A stretch of DNA of 64,000 nt from Bacteroidota bacterium (GCA_030682255.1 JAUXOK010000017.1:1-64000); one strand, 5' to 3'; counted from the stretch's first letter, positions 25,432 through 34,819 are shown. Numbers and translations are program-made. The notes: generated from the sequence alone by a model not told the origin.

Positions 25432-26520
25432 ATGTTTTTTGTATACTTAAGCTATTCTGCCTTCTATTTTGTTGTTATCAAAAAAAGTATACGAACTTAT
25501 TTTAGAAAAAACTCGCATGTAAAAATAGATAGAAGACGAGAATACAAACAATATTATGATGTTTTAATACATGAATTTCCCTATTTCAAACATCTGAATA
25601 ATTTTAATCAAAAGAAATTTATTTACAGAACCATTTATTTTGTAAACGATAAAGAATGGCGTGGTTTCTATGATTTTGTAATCGAAAAAAGACATAAGAT
25701 TTTAATTGCAGCAACAGCAATTCAACTTACCTTTGGTTTGGAGGATTTTAAATTCAACCATCTGATAAGGATTTTAGTGGCTCCCAGACAATTTTATTCT
25801 CGCCTTTTTGAGAGAGATGTAAAAGGCTTAACCATGGCTTTTGCGGTTTATTTTTCGTGGTATGATTTTGAAGATGGCATCAAAAACGAAACAGATTCTA
25901 TCAATTTAGGTTTACACGAGTTTGCCCATAGTTTTGATATCCTACACAGATTAAATGCCAATAAACCAGGGTTTGTAACTTTTGACGAAGCTGATTGGCA
26001 ACATATCAGCGAAATAGTTTTTCAAAGAATGCATGATGAACATGATTATGAAAGTTTTTTAAGAGAATATGCCAAAGTGAATAAGAACGAATTTTTTGCT
26101 GTTTTGATTGAAACTTTCTTTGAAAGACCAGAATTGGTTCAAAACAACGAACCCAAATTGTATCATGTTTTATGCAATATTTTGAATCAAAATCCTTTAA
26201 ACCGCAGTAATAACTATCATTTAGAAACAGAATTTAAAGAAGAAATAAAGCAATCCCTAAAAATTAGAATCAATGAATTACCGGATTTTTATTTATTATC
26301 AACCACCGTTTTAGGTTTTGCCATATTGATAAATACCGAACACATTTTTTTAAACCTAGTGCCCACCGAATTGTTTTTGGTATTTATTAGTTTGTTGTTT
26401 TTACCAACTATAAAAAGTTTAGACAAGCGTAAATATTACAAATGGTTAGGCTTTATCATTTTAGGATTGTTTCCCATTGCATATATTTCAATCTATTCTA
26501 TCTTAGAGTTTATGAATTGA
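25432..26520 (+). CDS. MtfA-like zinc metallopeptidase (M90 family)
   Basis: ATG 25432 is chosen over the TTG at 25417. A hydrophobic N-terminus is followed by the M90 core: the segment LIAATAIQLTFGLEDF, then zinc motif HEFAH (162-166), then NEFFAVLIETFFERP, which supplies the third, acidic zinc ligand. E. coli MtfA is a peptidase that responds to glucose through the Mlc repressor; no Mlc homologue is seen here. Two C-terminal transmembrane helices (about 300-360) are added, so this version is membrane-bound. Compared with the usual 250-270 residues of MtfA, 362 is long because of these helices. Confidence 0.9.
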   Translation: MFFVYLSYSAFYFVVIKKSIRTYFRKNSHVKIDRRREYKQYYDVLIHEFPYFKHLNNFNQKKFIYRTIYFVNDKEWRGFYDFVIEKRHKILIAATAIQLTFGLEDFKFNHLIRILVAPRQFYSRLFERDVKGLTMAFAVYFSWYDFEDGIKNETDSINLGLHEFAHSFDILHRLNANKPGFVTFDEADWQHISEIVFQRMHDEHDYESFLREYAKVNKNEFFAVLIETFFERPELVQNNEPKLYHVLCNILNQNPLNRSNNYHLETEFKEEIKQSLKIRINELPDFYLLSTTVLGFAILINTEHIFLNLVPTELFLVFISLLFLPTIKSLDKRKYYKWLGFIILGLFPIAYISIYSILEFMN

Positions 26521-26557
26521 TGGATTTTTAATAGAAATAAGAAAATCATATTGTTTT

Positions 26558-26734
26558 GCGGTGAAAAAATCGTGTTTTCACCGCATAAGTTGCGGTGGTA
26601 AAATTGTGCCATTGTTGGTATTGTTTAAGCCAAGATCAACAACGGTATAAAACCGAAATGCCTTCCGCAATGCATTAGCGGAAGGCAAAATTCATTAACA
26701 CTCGCAAGATGCGAGCGATAGCGGGCTATTTTTT
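26558..26734. repeat. Cluster of three hairpins in a gene-free stretch
   Basis: The gap 26521-26952 has no gene. It holds GCGGTGAAAA / TTTTCACCGC (26558-26584), TGCCTTCCGC / GCGGAAGGCA (26659-26687) and CTCGCA-AGA-TGCGAG (26701-26715), the last followed by GCGGGCTATTTTTT. The third could act as a weak terminator for the metallopeptidase gene. The others resemble dispersed repeats. A 19-codon frame (26828-26887, MDKRFTYIIQSFKPDIIGF) follows the promoter and may be a leader peptide or nothing. Confidence 0.55.
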
Positions 26735-26802
26735 ACTTCTAAACATTTTTCGTGATAATATTAAAAATTAGATTTAAGAAGACAATTTTAAATAAATAAT
26801 CC

Positions 26803-26810
26803 TATTTTTG
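26803..26810 (+). promoter_or_regulatory. Predicted -7 box for the TPR gene
   Basis: TATTTTTG matches TAnnTTTG. Transcription would start near 26817, leaving a leader of about 135 bases before ATG 26953 that contains the 19-codon frame. No convincing -33 TTG is seen. Confidence 0.4.
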
Positions 26811-26952
26811 TGACACATAGATTAAAAATGGATAAGAGATTTACTTACATTATTCAAAGTTTTAAACCCGATATTATAGGTTTTTAAGTCAAATCAATTT
26901 GGAGAATAAACTAATGAAGATAAAATTGAAACCCAACACACCAAACAACCTT

Positions 26953-27849
26953 ATGAAAAAATTAACATCCTTATTGACATTGACGCTTCTTTCAAACTTA
27001 ACTTTTGGACAAACATATTATGACAATTTCAAAAAATTGTTTAAAGAAAATGACACAAGCAAGATTAAGACCCTGCTTTCTGAATGGGAAAAATCAAATC
27101 CCAATGACCCAGAATTTTATACTTCTGCATTCAATTATTATTTTTCAAATAGCAAACAAGAAATTTTATCATTACAGACTGCAACTCCTAAAAATGATGG
27201 CTTTCAATTAAGAGATAGTTCAGGAAATGTTGCAGGCTTTTTAACTTCCAACCTTAATTACAATCAAGAGAAATTAAAGAAAGCAATGTTCTATATCAAT
27301 AAAGGTATAGAAAAATTTCCTAATAGACTTGATATAAGATTTGGGAAATGCTATGTGTTGGGACAAATTGAAGATTACACTAATTTTACTAAATCAATTA
27401 TTGAAACTGTTGAATATTCAAAAGTTAATAAAAATCAATGGCTTTGGACAGAAAATAAACCAAAAGAAGATGCAGAAAAATTTATGTTAGAAACAGTTCA
27501 TACCTATTTAAGACAACTGTATGAAACTGAAGATGACAGTTTGCTTAATAATATGATTCAAATTGGAGTAATAACATTAAAATATTACCCAAAAAGCATA
27601 GAGATTTTATCAACTACATCTGTAGCTTTGATGCTGTTAGAAAACTATGACAAAGCAATTCAATATTTAAAACAAGCAGAACAACTAAATCCCAAAGACT
27701 TCATTGTATTGAGCAATATTGCACAAGGTTACAAGCTAAAAGGAGACAAAGAAAACGCAATTAAATATTATGAATTGACATTAAAGCATGGTGATGAACA
27801 AGCGAAGAAATATGCACAAACACAAATAGAAAAACTTAAAAAGAACTAA
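26953..27849 (+). CDS. Exported TPR-repeat protein
   Basis: ATG 26953 is chosen because it begins a good signal peptide (MKKLTSLLTLTLLSNLTFGQ); the frame extends upstream to TTG 26899, which would bury that signal. The mature part is helical. Clear tetratricopeptide repeats lie in the last 80 residues (NYDKAIQYLKQAEQLNPKDF, then KGDKENAIKYYELTLKHG), and weaker ones lie earlier. TPR proteins mediate protein-protein contacts in the periplasm; no partner is evident. The gene is solitary between hairpin-rich spacers and may be accessory. Confidence 0.85.
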   Translation: MKKLTSLLTLTLLSNLTFGQTYYDNFKKLFKENDTSKIKTLLSEWEKSNPNDPEFYTSAFNYYFSNSKQEILSLQTATPKNDGFQLRDSSGNVAGFLTSNLNYNQEKLKKAMFYINKGIEKFPNRLDIRFGKCYVLGQIEDYTNFTKSIIETVEYSKVNKNQWLWTENKPKEDAEKFMLETVHTYLRQLYETEDDSLLNNMIQIGVITLKYYPKSIEILSTTSVALMLLENYDKAIQYLKQAEQLNPKDFIVLSNIAQGYKLKGDKENAIKYYELTLKHGDEQAKKYAQTQIEKLKKN

Positions 27850-27900
27850 GTAAAGAAATTAATAAATAATATCATTTTAATTATATCTATTTTGGTGTAA

Positions 27901-28731
27901 ATGAAAAAAGAAATGGCAAAAAATAAGACAATAAATGTGAATGGAACGGAGATAGCTATTATTCAAAAAGGGCAAGATGATTATATTTCTCTTACAGATA
28001 TGGTCAAAGGGTTTGGTGATGACACGATGATTTATAGCTGGATGCGGAACCGAAACACATTGGAATTCATTGGAATTTGGGAACAGATGAACAACCCCAC
28101 TTTTAAAGGTAACGAATTCGTAACCTTTAAAAGTCAGGCTGGATTAAATAGTTTCAATCTTACACCCAAAAAATGGGTTGACGCAACTAACGCTATTGGA
28201 ATTGTTTCAAAAGCAGGTAGATATGGTGGCGGAACATTTGCACACAAAGATATTGCATTTGAGTTTGGCAGTTGGCTGAGTCCAAAATTTAAACTCTATC
28301 TTATCAAAGAATTTCAACGACTAAAAGCAGATGAAAACTATCGTTTAAATTTAGAATGGAACCTGCAACGAACCTTAGCAAAAGTGAATTATCAAATACA
28401 CACTGATGCCATCAAAGAAATTTTGATACCAAAAGAATTAAGTAAAAGTCAAACTTCTTTTGTGTATGCCAATGAAGCAGATTTATTAAATGTATCCCTA
28501 TTTGGCATCACAGCTAAGCAATGGCGTGACTCTAACCCAAATGTTGAAGGTAACATCAGAGATATGGCAACACTTGAACAATTAGTGGTGCTTTCAAATC
28601 TCGAAAGTATCAATTCAGTACTGATTCATCAAGGATTAAATCAGACGGAGAGGCTCATTCAACTTAACAAAGTAGCCATTACACAAATGAAATCTCTAAT
28701 AGGTAACAAAAACATCAAAATATTAAAATAG
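27901..28731 (+). CDS. KilA-N domain protein
   Basis: Residues about 10-120 form a KilA-N domain (YISLTDMVKGFGDD, WMRNRNTLEFIGIWE, GRYGGGTFAHKDIAFEFGSWLSP). This DNA-binding fold is common in phages, prophages and mobile islands and is scattered through Bacteroidota genomes. The C-terminal 130 residues are helical (DAIKEILIPKELSKSQ, FGITAKQWRDSNP) and of unknown role. No integrase, phage structural gene or toxin-antitoxin partner adjoins it. It is probably an accessory gene. Confidence 0.9.
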   Translation: MKKEMAKNKTINVNGTEIAIIQKGQDDYISLTDMVKGFGDDTMIYSWMRNRNTLEFIGIWEQMNNPTFKGNEFVTFKSQAGLNSFNLTPKKWVDATNAIGIVSKAGRYGGGTFAHKDIAFEFGSWLSPKFKLYLIKEFQRLKADENYRLNLEWNLQRTLAKVNYQIHTDAIKEILIPKELSKSQTSFVYANEADLLNVSLFGITAKQWRDSNPNVEGNIRDMATLEQLVVLSNLESINSVLIHQGLNQTERLIQLNKVAITQMKSLIGNKNIKILK

Positions 28732-28780
28732 AAAATTAAAATACAGATATAAGCTAAGGAAGAAAAATCAAAATTGCAAA

Positions 28781-28907
28781 GGCAGTTTTTGGCAGGTTAG
28801 ATTATTGGCAGAATATGACATATAAACGACAAAGAAATCTTGCGCAATTAGAAAAGAAAGAGATTCTAAACTGCCACAAGTTATACTCGCGAATTATTTG
28901 CATAATT
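28781..28907. repeat. Spacer with imperfect inverted repeats between KilA-N and LRR genes
   Basis: GGCAGTTT (28781-28788) is complementary to AAACTGCC (28868-28875). AATTAT-TTGC-ATAATT (28892-28907) forms a second small hairpin just before the LRR gene. The spacer has no gene. Its form recalls recombination-prone cassette junctions, but no integrase or direct repeat is seen. Confidence 0.3.
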
Positions 28908-28921
28908 ATAAAAACTATTAA

Positions 28922-29734
28922 ATGAAAAGACCTATTGAAGGAAAAGACAAGATTATTGACAAATATTATCCTATTATAAAAGATTTGGATGATGAAAAAT
29001 TTTTTCAAGAATATGAAGACAATGTATTAAGCACAAATAATGTTTTCATATCAACTCTCGCAATGGATTTTCCATCTAATGTTTCTAATAAAAAGAGAAA
29101 AGAGATTGAAGAACAATGGAAGAAAAAACTTCCTACCCTCAATCACATTAAAAGACTTGACCTTCGTCATAGAGTTGACCAAGAGTATTTTGAAGCTATT
29201 TGCAAAATGGAAAACTTAGAATCTTTAAAAATATGGATATCCACAGTTTCAGATATTAGTTCAATTTCAAAACTTAAAAAACTGAAATCCTTATCTATTA
29301 GTAATTTTTCACGATTGGAAGATATTTCACCCTTGATTGAACTTAAGTCGTTAGAGCATCTTTCAATTCTAGCTTCATTCAAAATATCGAACTATCAAAT
29401 AATAAGCAAAATAACTTGGTTAAAAAAATTGGAGCTTGGAGGTGACTCATCTGCACCTAGAAATTTAATGTTAGATAGTTTAGATCCATTTTGCGAATTA
29501 TGTGAGTTAGTTGAACTTAATATGTCTTCAGCATCAATCAGAAACAAGGATTATCGTCCTATTTTGAAACTTAAGAAACTAAAAAGGCTAGATGCACTTT
29601 GGAGTATGAAAAATGAAGAAAGAGAGTATATTCAAAATGAGCATCCGTCTTTGAAATCAGGTTTTTTCGTTGCTTATGATTTTGATAAAAATAAATTTAA
29701 AGAAGGAATTGAATGGTGGATAGAAAAAGAATAA
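28922..29734 (+). CDS. Leucine-rich-repeat protein
   Basis: There is no signal peptide, so the protein is probably cytoplasmic. Residues about 75-220 hold five or six irregular leucine-rich repeats with the pattern L-x-x-L-x-L (IKRLDLRH, LESLKIWIS, LKSLSISN, LEHLSILA, LKKLELGG, LVELNMSSAS). The N-terminal 70 residues are charged and helical; the C-terminus is Trp- and Lys-rich. Such bacterial LRR proteins are often paired with immunity or effector roles, but nothing next to this one shows that. It is a solitary accessory gene. Confidence 0.8.
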   Translation: MKRPIEGKDKIIDKYYPIIKDLDDEKFFQEYEDNVLSTNNVFISTLAMDFPSNVSNKKRKEIEEQWKKKLPTLNHIKRLDLRHRVDQEYFEAICKMENLESLKIWISTVSDISSISKLKKLKSLSISNFSRLEDISPLIELKSLEHLSILASFKISNYQIISKITWLKKLELGGDSSAPRNLMLDSLDPFCELCELVELNMSSASIRNKDYRPILKLKKLKRLDALWSMKNEEREYIQNEHPSLKSGFFVAYDFDKNKFKEGIEWWIEKE

Positions 29735-29877
29735 ATTCAAAAGAACTTATTCAAAATGGTGTTAAATTTATTAAATCAAGCTTTTGATTTGATGGGTATA
29801 GTAAATTGGGCTCACCAAATCACTTATTGGTTTGCTTAGAATCAATGGTTCTAAAATCAAAAATCACCAATCAAAAA

Positions 29878-30330
29878 TTACAAAATCTGACTGCTGTGTG
29901 CTTTGGTGTTCACCTTTTCGATGATTTGTTCGATTTTGCCTTTCTCATCAATGATAAACGTGGTGCGGGCTATGCCCATGTATTTTCTGCCATACATGCT
30001 TTTTTCTACCCATACGCCATAGGCTAAGGCTACTGCGTTATCGGTGTCTGCAAGCAAATCAAAAGGTAATTCATATTTAGTAATAAACTTTTGGTGTTTG
30101 GCTTCGTTGTCGGGGCTTACACCCAATATGGCATAACCTTTGGCAATAAAATTTTGGTAATTGTCTCTCAAATCGCAGGCTTCGGCTGTGCAACCTGGGG
30201 TATCGTCTTTTGGATAAAAATATAAAACCAGTTTTTTGCCTTTAAATTCCTCTATCGAACGCAGTTTGCCGTTTTGATCTTTGGCATTAATCTGTGGTGC
30301 TTTTGCACCTATTTCTAATGTTTGTGTCAT
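29878..30330 (-). CDS. bcp: Thiol peroxidase, Bcp/PrxQ-type peroxiredoxin
   Basis: The 150-residue protein has the peroxiredoxin motif YPKDDTPGCTAEAC with peroxidatic Cys47 and resolving Cys52 five residues later, as in Bcp/PrxQ enzymes. It reduces hydrogen peroxide and organic peroxides in the cytoplasm using thioredoxin. Its start overlaps the stop of the M23 peptidase gene by 4 bases (ATGA), so it is the last gene of a three-gene operon. Confidence 0.96.
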   Translation of the reverse strand: MTQTLEIGAKAPQINAKDQNGKLRSIEEFKGKKLVLYFYPKDDTPGCTAEACDLRDNYQNFIAKGYAILGVSPDNEAKHQKFITKYELPFDLLADTDNAVALAYGVWVEKSMYGRKYMGIARTTFIIDEKGKIEQIIEKVNTKAHSSQIL

Positions 30331-31988
30331 GGTATTTGTAGGTTTTGTATCAGTATTTTTTCGTTGTTTCTGTTATCTCTAACAATCAGTTTTACGATAT
30401 GTTTGCCCGAGGGAATTTTGTTGGGCACTTTGCCAAAAATCAAATTGTTTTTGTATTCATATTCCAGTAAAACCCATTCATCATCGATATAAAAATCATG
30501 GTTTTTGATGCCAGATAAATTGTCTCTAATGATAAAAGAAAAATAGCCATTTTTGTTCCAAGATATTGTTTGAATGCTTGGTTTGATGGTGTCGAGTGTT
30601 AAATAATAATTGCCCAATTCTTTTACTTTGGCTGTCAATCGGTTGTTTTTAAACTCTCCGCCAAAGGATTTGCCATTGCTATAACAAATGGTGTATTTAT
30701 GACCCAATTTTTGTTGTTCAGGATTTAGTAAAATGCTGATGTCAAATTTTTTATCGACAGGTACTTGGTCGTTGCCAATCTGAAAAGAATTACTTGATAG
30801 TTTATTAAATGGCAATTTATAATCGCTGTAAAAACTGTTTCTAAGAAAAAACACTTCACACTCGTTGCTGATTTGAATTCTATTTTCTTCGTTGGCTAAA
30901 CAGAGTTTCATTTGACGGTTATAGCCTATGTAATTGCTGATGAAAGTACCTTTGGCTGCGTTGCCAATTATGTGTATGTTTTTTTCTCTTTTATTACCAT
31001 AAACATCTTTAGCTACAATTTTAAAATGGGTGGTCGTGGTGTCATGGATAGTAAACCAGCCATCGTGGGGTGAAGCGTTCCAAAACCCAAATGTATTGTT
31101 TTCATCTATAAAAAGTTTGTGCATTTTAACGCCTCCTTGTTTGTATCTTCTGTAGTCGATGTAATGATTAAACATTCTGTTTTTGGCAAAATCAAATTTT
31201 TCAATTTCACATTTATAAAACAGCTCATTGTTTTTATACACTTCAATATAGTTGACACCATTGTTATCACCTGCAGAAATCGCCATGTCTCTGATGTTTG
31301 CTCCAAAAGAGTAGGTGCCAGGTTTAACATTATAAGTTGTGGTTTTTGCATTTAAAGTAATGGACGGATAATGCCCGTTGTAAAGTTTTTCTGTAGAGTC
31401 TTTTCTGTATAAATAAACATTGCTGATTGTAGGTGCTAAAACATCTTTCATTTTGATGCCACACAACAAGGGGTTGACAGGTTGTTCTGTTTTAGTTTCT
31501 CTGATTTCAAAATGCAAATGTGGACCTTGAGAACCACCTGTGTTGCCACTGTAGGCAATCATTTCGCCTTGTTTCACTTGCAACAAATCAGGTTCGGGAT
31601 ACAATTCCATTTCAAATGTTTTGAGTAAATAATGATTTTTAGTAATGTACCATTTAATGGATGGCGGAAAATCGTGAAGATGAGCATAAACACTGGTATA
31701 GCCGTTTTTATGTGTGATGTATAAAGCCTTGCCATAACCAGTGGTTGAAATATTAATTCTAGAAATATAACCATCTGCAATGGCTAAAACATGTCTACCT
31801 ATTTTGGCATCGGTTCTAATATCCAATCCACCATGAAAATGATTGGGTCTTAGCTCGCAAAAAGTACCTATGATTTCAATTTTTCCGGCAAAGGGCGCAA
31901 TAAAATCTTGTTGAGGAAATTGATTCCAATTTTGGGCTTGAACATTAAAAATCAATGAGAGATATGCAATGAATAGAAATAACCTCAT
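30327..31988 (-). CDS. M23-family metallopeptidase (LytM-like)
   Basis: A signal peptide (LSLIFNVQAQ) is followed directly by a LytM domain with zinc ligands His52 and Asp56 (HGGLD) and His157/His159 (PHLHFEIR). M23 enzymes cut peptidoglycan cross-links in the periplasm or act as activators of amidases. The remaining 380 residues are beta-rich and end in an Ig-like region (SFIIRDNLSGIKNHDFYIDD), which is typical of Bacteroidota M23 proteins. The gene overlaps both neighbours by 4 bases (ATGA). Confidence 0.93.
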   Translation of the reverse strand: MRLFLFIAYLSLIFNVQAQNWNQFPQQDFIAPFAGKIEIIGTFCELRPNHFHGGLDIRTDAKIGRHVLAIADGYISRINISTTGYGKALYITHKNGYTSVYAHLHDFPPSIKWYITKNHYLLKTFEMELYPEPDLLQVKQGEMIAYSGNTGGSQGPHLHFEIRETKTEQPVNPLLCGIKMKDVLAPTISNVYLYRKDSTEKLYNGHYPSITLNAKTTTYNVKPGTYSFGANIRDMAISAGDNNGVNYIEVYKNNELFYKCEIEKFDFAKNRMFNHYIDYRRYKQGGVKMHKLFIDENNTFGFWNASPHDGWFTIHDTTTTHFKIVAKDVYGNKREKNIHIIGNAAKGTFISNYIGYNRQMKLCLANEENRIQISNECEVFFLRNSFYSDYKLPFNKLSSNSFQIGNDQVPVDKKFDISILLNPEQQKLGHKYTICYSNGKSFGGEFKNNRLTAKVKELGNYYLTLDTIKPSIQTISWNKNGYFSFIIRDNLSGIKNHDFYIDDEWVLLEYEYKNNLIFGKVPNKIPSGKHIVKLIVRDNRNNEKILIQNLQIP

Positions 31989-32593
31989 TTTATTTCAAAG
32001 TCGAATAGTTTTTGATGATTTAAATATCCTTGCAATTGGTCGCCAATATTCACTTTGCTAACACCAGCAGGTGTGCCAGTAAAAATTAAATCACCTGTTT
32101 TGAGCGTGAAATATTTTGAAACAAATGCAATGATGGTGTCAACATTAAATAGCATGTCTTTGGTATTACCTGTTTGAACAAGTTCTTCGTTTTTTATAAG
32201 TTGAATATCTAAATTTTGAATGTCTAATTCGCCTAGGGTAATAAACTCACCAATTACAGCAGAATTGTCAAAAGCTTTGGCTAGTTCCCACGGAAGTCCT
32301 TTGGTTTTTAATTCATTTTGAAGGTCTCTGGCAGTAAAATCAATGCCAACTGTAACTTGAGAATAGTATTTTGAGGCAAATTGTGGGAGTATACTCTTGC
32401 CAACTTTATCAATTTTAACTACCAATTCCAATTCATGATGTATGTCATGGCTAAAATCAGGATGATAAAAAGGTTCGTTGTTTTTTAGCAGTGCAGTATC
32501 AGGTTTGCTGAAAATAACTGGTTTGTCTGGAATCTCATTCCCCAATTCTTTAGCGTGCAATCCATAATTTCTGCCAACACAAATAATTTTCAT
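31985..32593 (-). CDS. Fumarylacetoacetate hydrolase-family enzyme
   Basis: ATG 32593 (MKIICVGRNYGLHAKE) is chosen. The frame extends 12 codons upstream, but the -7 box lies between 32599 and 32606, so the longer start would precede transcription. The protein has the family pattern: GRNY, IFSKPDTALL, a metal-binding HELELVV, DFTARDLQ and DLIFTGTPAGV. Members hydrolyse or decarboxylate acylpyruvates or related diketo acids, such as oxaloacetate; the substrate cannot be told. It is the first gene of the operon with the M23 peptidase and Bcp. Confidence 0.9.
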   Translation of the reverse strand: MKIICVGRNYGLHAKELGNEIPDKPVIFSKPDTALLKNNEPFYHPDFSHDIHHELELVVKIDKVGKSILPQFASKYYSQVTVGIDFTARDLQNELKTKGLPWELAKAFDNSAVIGEFITLGELDIQNLDIQLIKNEELVQTGNTKDMLFNVDTIIAFVSKYFTLKTGDLIFTGTPAGVSKVNIGDQLQGYLNHQKLFDFEIK

Positions 32594-32598
32594 TAGGG

Positions 32599-32628
32599 CA
32601 AATTTAAGTGCAATATTTTGCTTAAACA
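32599..32628 (-). promoter_or_regulatory. Predicted promoter of the FAH-M23-Bcp operon
   Basis: The minus-strand -7 box TAAATTTG (32606-32599) has a TTG (32628-32626) 19 bases upstream. The predicted start of transcription falls on the ATG at 32593, implying a leaderless mRNA. Confidence 0.6.
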
Positions 32629-32674
32629 ATTAGAGTAATTACTTTAAATTAAAAAGATAAATACAGGTCTCTTT

Positions 32675-34801
32675 TTAAGCTATTTTACTACCCGGTTTAG
32701 CAGGTTCTGCAGGTTGCATCAATTTCAAACTGCCATCTTCATTTTCTGCTAATAATAACATTCCATTGCTTTCTATGCCTTTAATTTTTCTTGGTGCTAG
32801 GTTTGCTAAAACACATACTTGCTGACCAATCAAACTTTCTGGGGAAAAGTGCAAGGCAATGCCAGAAACAATGGTTCTTTGTTCAAAACCAATATCCACT
32901 TTAAATTTTAAAAGTTTGTCTGCTTTTTCCACTTTTTCTGCTTCTAAAATAGTGCCTACTCTTAAATCAATTTTAGAAAAATCATCAAATGTAATGGTTG
33001 GTTTTAAATCATTTGAAATATCATCATTTAGTATTGCTTGTATGGTTGAATCAAGCCTTTCTTGTTTGTTTTTTTGTAATTTATCAATTTGTTTTTGAAT
33101 CAATTCATCATCAATATTTGAAAATAAATGAACTGGTTCACCAATAGAATGTCCGCTTGGCAGCTGTTCAAATTCTTGAATTTGATACTTGTATTTTTGG
33201 AAATTTAAAATTTGATATAGTTTTTTGGCGGTAAAAGGCATAAAAGGCTCCATCCACCAAGCAAGATGGGCTGCCAATTGCAAACCGTGATACATCACAA
33301 CATCAGTTCTGTCTTGGTCTGTTTTGATGGTTTTCCAAGGTTCGTTTTCTGCCAAGTATTTATTGCCTGCTCTAGCAATATTCATCAATTCAGATAAGGC
33401 ATCACGGAATTTAAAATTTTCGATATGCTGTTGTATACTATTTTGACATCTACTAATTTCAGCTATTAATTCAGATTCATTATTTGAAATAGATTTTGCA
33501 AAAGGTACTTTACCACCTTCATAAAACTTATGGGTTAAAACAGTTATTCTATTGATGAAATTTCCCAAAATAGCAACTAGTTCGCTGTTATTTCTAGTCT
33601 GAAAATCTTTCCAACTAAAGTCTGAATCTTTGGTTTCTGGTGCAATGGCAGTTAATACATATCGCAACACATCTTCTTTGCCTTCAAAATCTTTAACAAA
33701 GTCTTCCATTTCTACACTCCATTGACGACTGGTGCTCATTTTGTCTCCTTCTAGATTAAGAAACTCATTGGCTGGCACATTGTCTGGTAAAATGTATTGA
33801 TTAGTGCCTTTCAGCATAGCAGGAAAAATAATACAATGAAAAACAATGTTGTCTTTGCCTATAAAATGAATCAAACGGGTGTCTTCATCTTGCCACCATT
33901 TTTTCCAATCATCTGCTTGAACATTTTTTAAAACAGTGTGTTCGGGATAAGCATATTCAATCTTGTTTTCTGATAATTCTTTAAACAAAGCTTTGGTGGC
34001 AGAAATATAACCTATTGGTGCATCAAACCATACATACAATACTTTTCCTTCTGCATTTGGCAATGGCACTTTTACACCCCAATCTAAATCTCTTGTCATG
34101 GCTCTTGGAGTCAATCCGCCATCAATCCAACTTTTACTTTGACCATAAACCGTACTTCTCCAATCGTTTTTATGACCTTCTATTAACCACTCTTTCAACC
34201 AAGGTTCATAATTTTGCAGGGGTAAATACCAATGTTTGGTTTCTTTTAAAATCGGTGAATTGCCAGATAAAGTTGAAACAGGATTAATTAATTCTTTTGG
34301 ACTAAGCGTTTTACCACATTTTTCACATTGATCGCCATAGGCATTATCATATCCACAAGAAGGACAAGTGCCTTTAATATATCGGTCGGCTAAAAAAGTT
34401 TGAGCTTGTTCATCAAAATACTGTTCGCTTACATCTTCTGTAAATAAGCCTTTGTCAAACATTTCTTTAAAAATTTCCTGAGCTGTTTCATGGTGTATGG
34501 CTGCACTTGTTCGATGATAAATATCAAACTGAATACCCAATTGTTCGAAATTTAATTTTAAAAGCGCATGGTATCTATCTATGATAGCCTGACTGGTTGT
34601 GCCTTCTTTTGCAGCTTGAATTGGAATAGCTGTACCATGTTCATCACTTCCACAAACAAAAATCACTTCTTTGCCAATATTGCGCAAAAAACGCACATAA
34701 ATATCTGCGGGTAAATACGCCCCTGCAATATGACCAATATGTTTAGGTCCATTAGCATAAGGTAAGGCTGCTGTAACAAGAGTTCGATTAAAATGAGACA
34801 T
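32675..34801 (-). CDS. metG: Methionine--tRNA ligase
   Basis: The 708-residue enzyme carries the class I signatures HIGH (21-24) and KMSTS (354-358), four zinc-binding cysteines (146, 149, 159, 162; CPSC and CEKC), the anticodon-binding helical domain, and a C-terminal EMAP/Trbp111-type tRNA-binding domain (FSKIDLRVGTILEAEKVEKA). It charges tRNA-Met in the cytoplasm. A -7 box lies 10 bases upstream of the start. Confidence 0.98.
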   Translation of the reverse strand: MSHFNRTLVTAALPYANGPKHIGHIAGAYLPADIYVRFLRNIGKEVIFVCGSDEHGTAIPIQAAKEGTTSQAIIDRYHALLKLNFEQLGIQFDIYHRTSAAIHHETAQEIFKEMFDKGLFTEDVSEQYFDEQAQTFLADRYIKGTCPSCGYDNAYGDQCEKCGKTLSPKELINPVSTLSGNSPILKETKHWYLPLQNYEPWLKEWLIEGHKNDWRSTVYGQSKSWIDGGLTPRAMTRDLDWGVKVPLPNAEGKVLYVWFDAPIGYISATKALFKELSENKIEYAYPEHTVLKNVQADDWKKWWQDEDTRLIHFIGKDNIVFHCIIFPAMLKGTNQYILPDNVPANEFLNLEGDKMSTSRQWSVEMEDFVKDFEGKEDVLRYVLTAIAPETKDSDFSWKDFQTRNNSELVAILGNFINRITVLTHKFYEGGKVPFAKSISNNESELIAEISRCQNSIQQHIENFKFRDALSELMNIARAGNKYLAENEPWKTIKTDQDRTDVVMYHGLQLAAHLAWWMEPFMPFTAKKLYQILNFQKYKYQIQEFEQLPSGHSIGEPVHLFSNIDDELIQKQIDKLQKNKQERLDSTIQAILNDDISNDLKPTITFDDFSKIDLRVGTILEAEKVEKADKLLKFKVDIGFEQRTIVSGIALHFSPESLIGQQVCVLANLAPRKIKGIESNGMLLLAENEDGSLKLMQPAEPAKPGSKIA

Positions 34802-34811
34802 AATTCATTTG

Positions 34812-34819
34812 CAAAAATA
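34812..34819 (-). promoter_or_regulatory. Predicted -7 box for metG
   Basis: The minus-strand TATTTTTG (34819-34812) matches TAnnTTTG. The predicted transcription start at about 34805 is 4 bases before the ATG. No clear -33 TTG is seen. Confidence 0.45.

Noticed and set aside
27901-28731. Prophage
   Set aside because: A KilA-N domain alone is not enough; no integrase, capsid, portal or lysis gene is seen around it.
29806-30027. Plus-strand 73-codon frame over the bcp gene
   Set aside because: It is antisense to a secure peroxiredoxin gene and carries no recognisable features.
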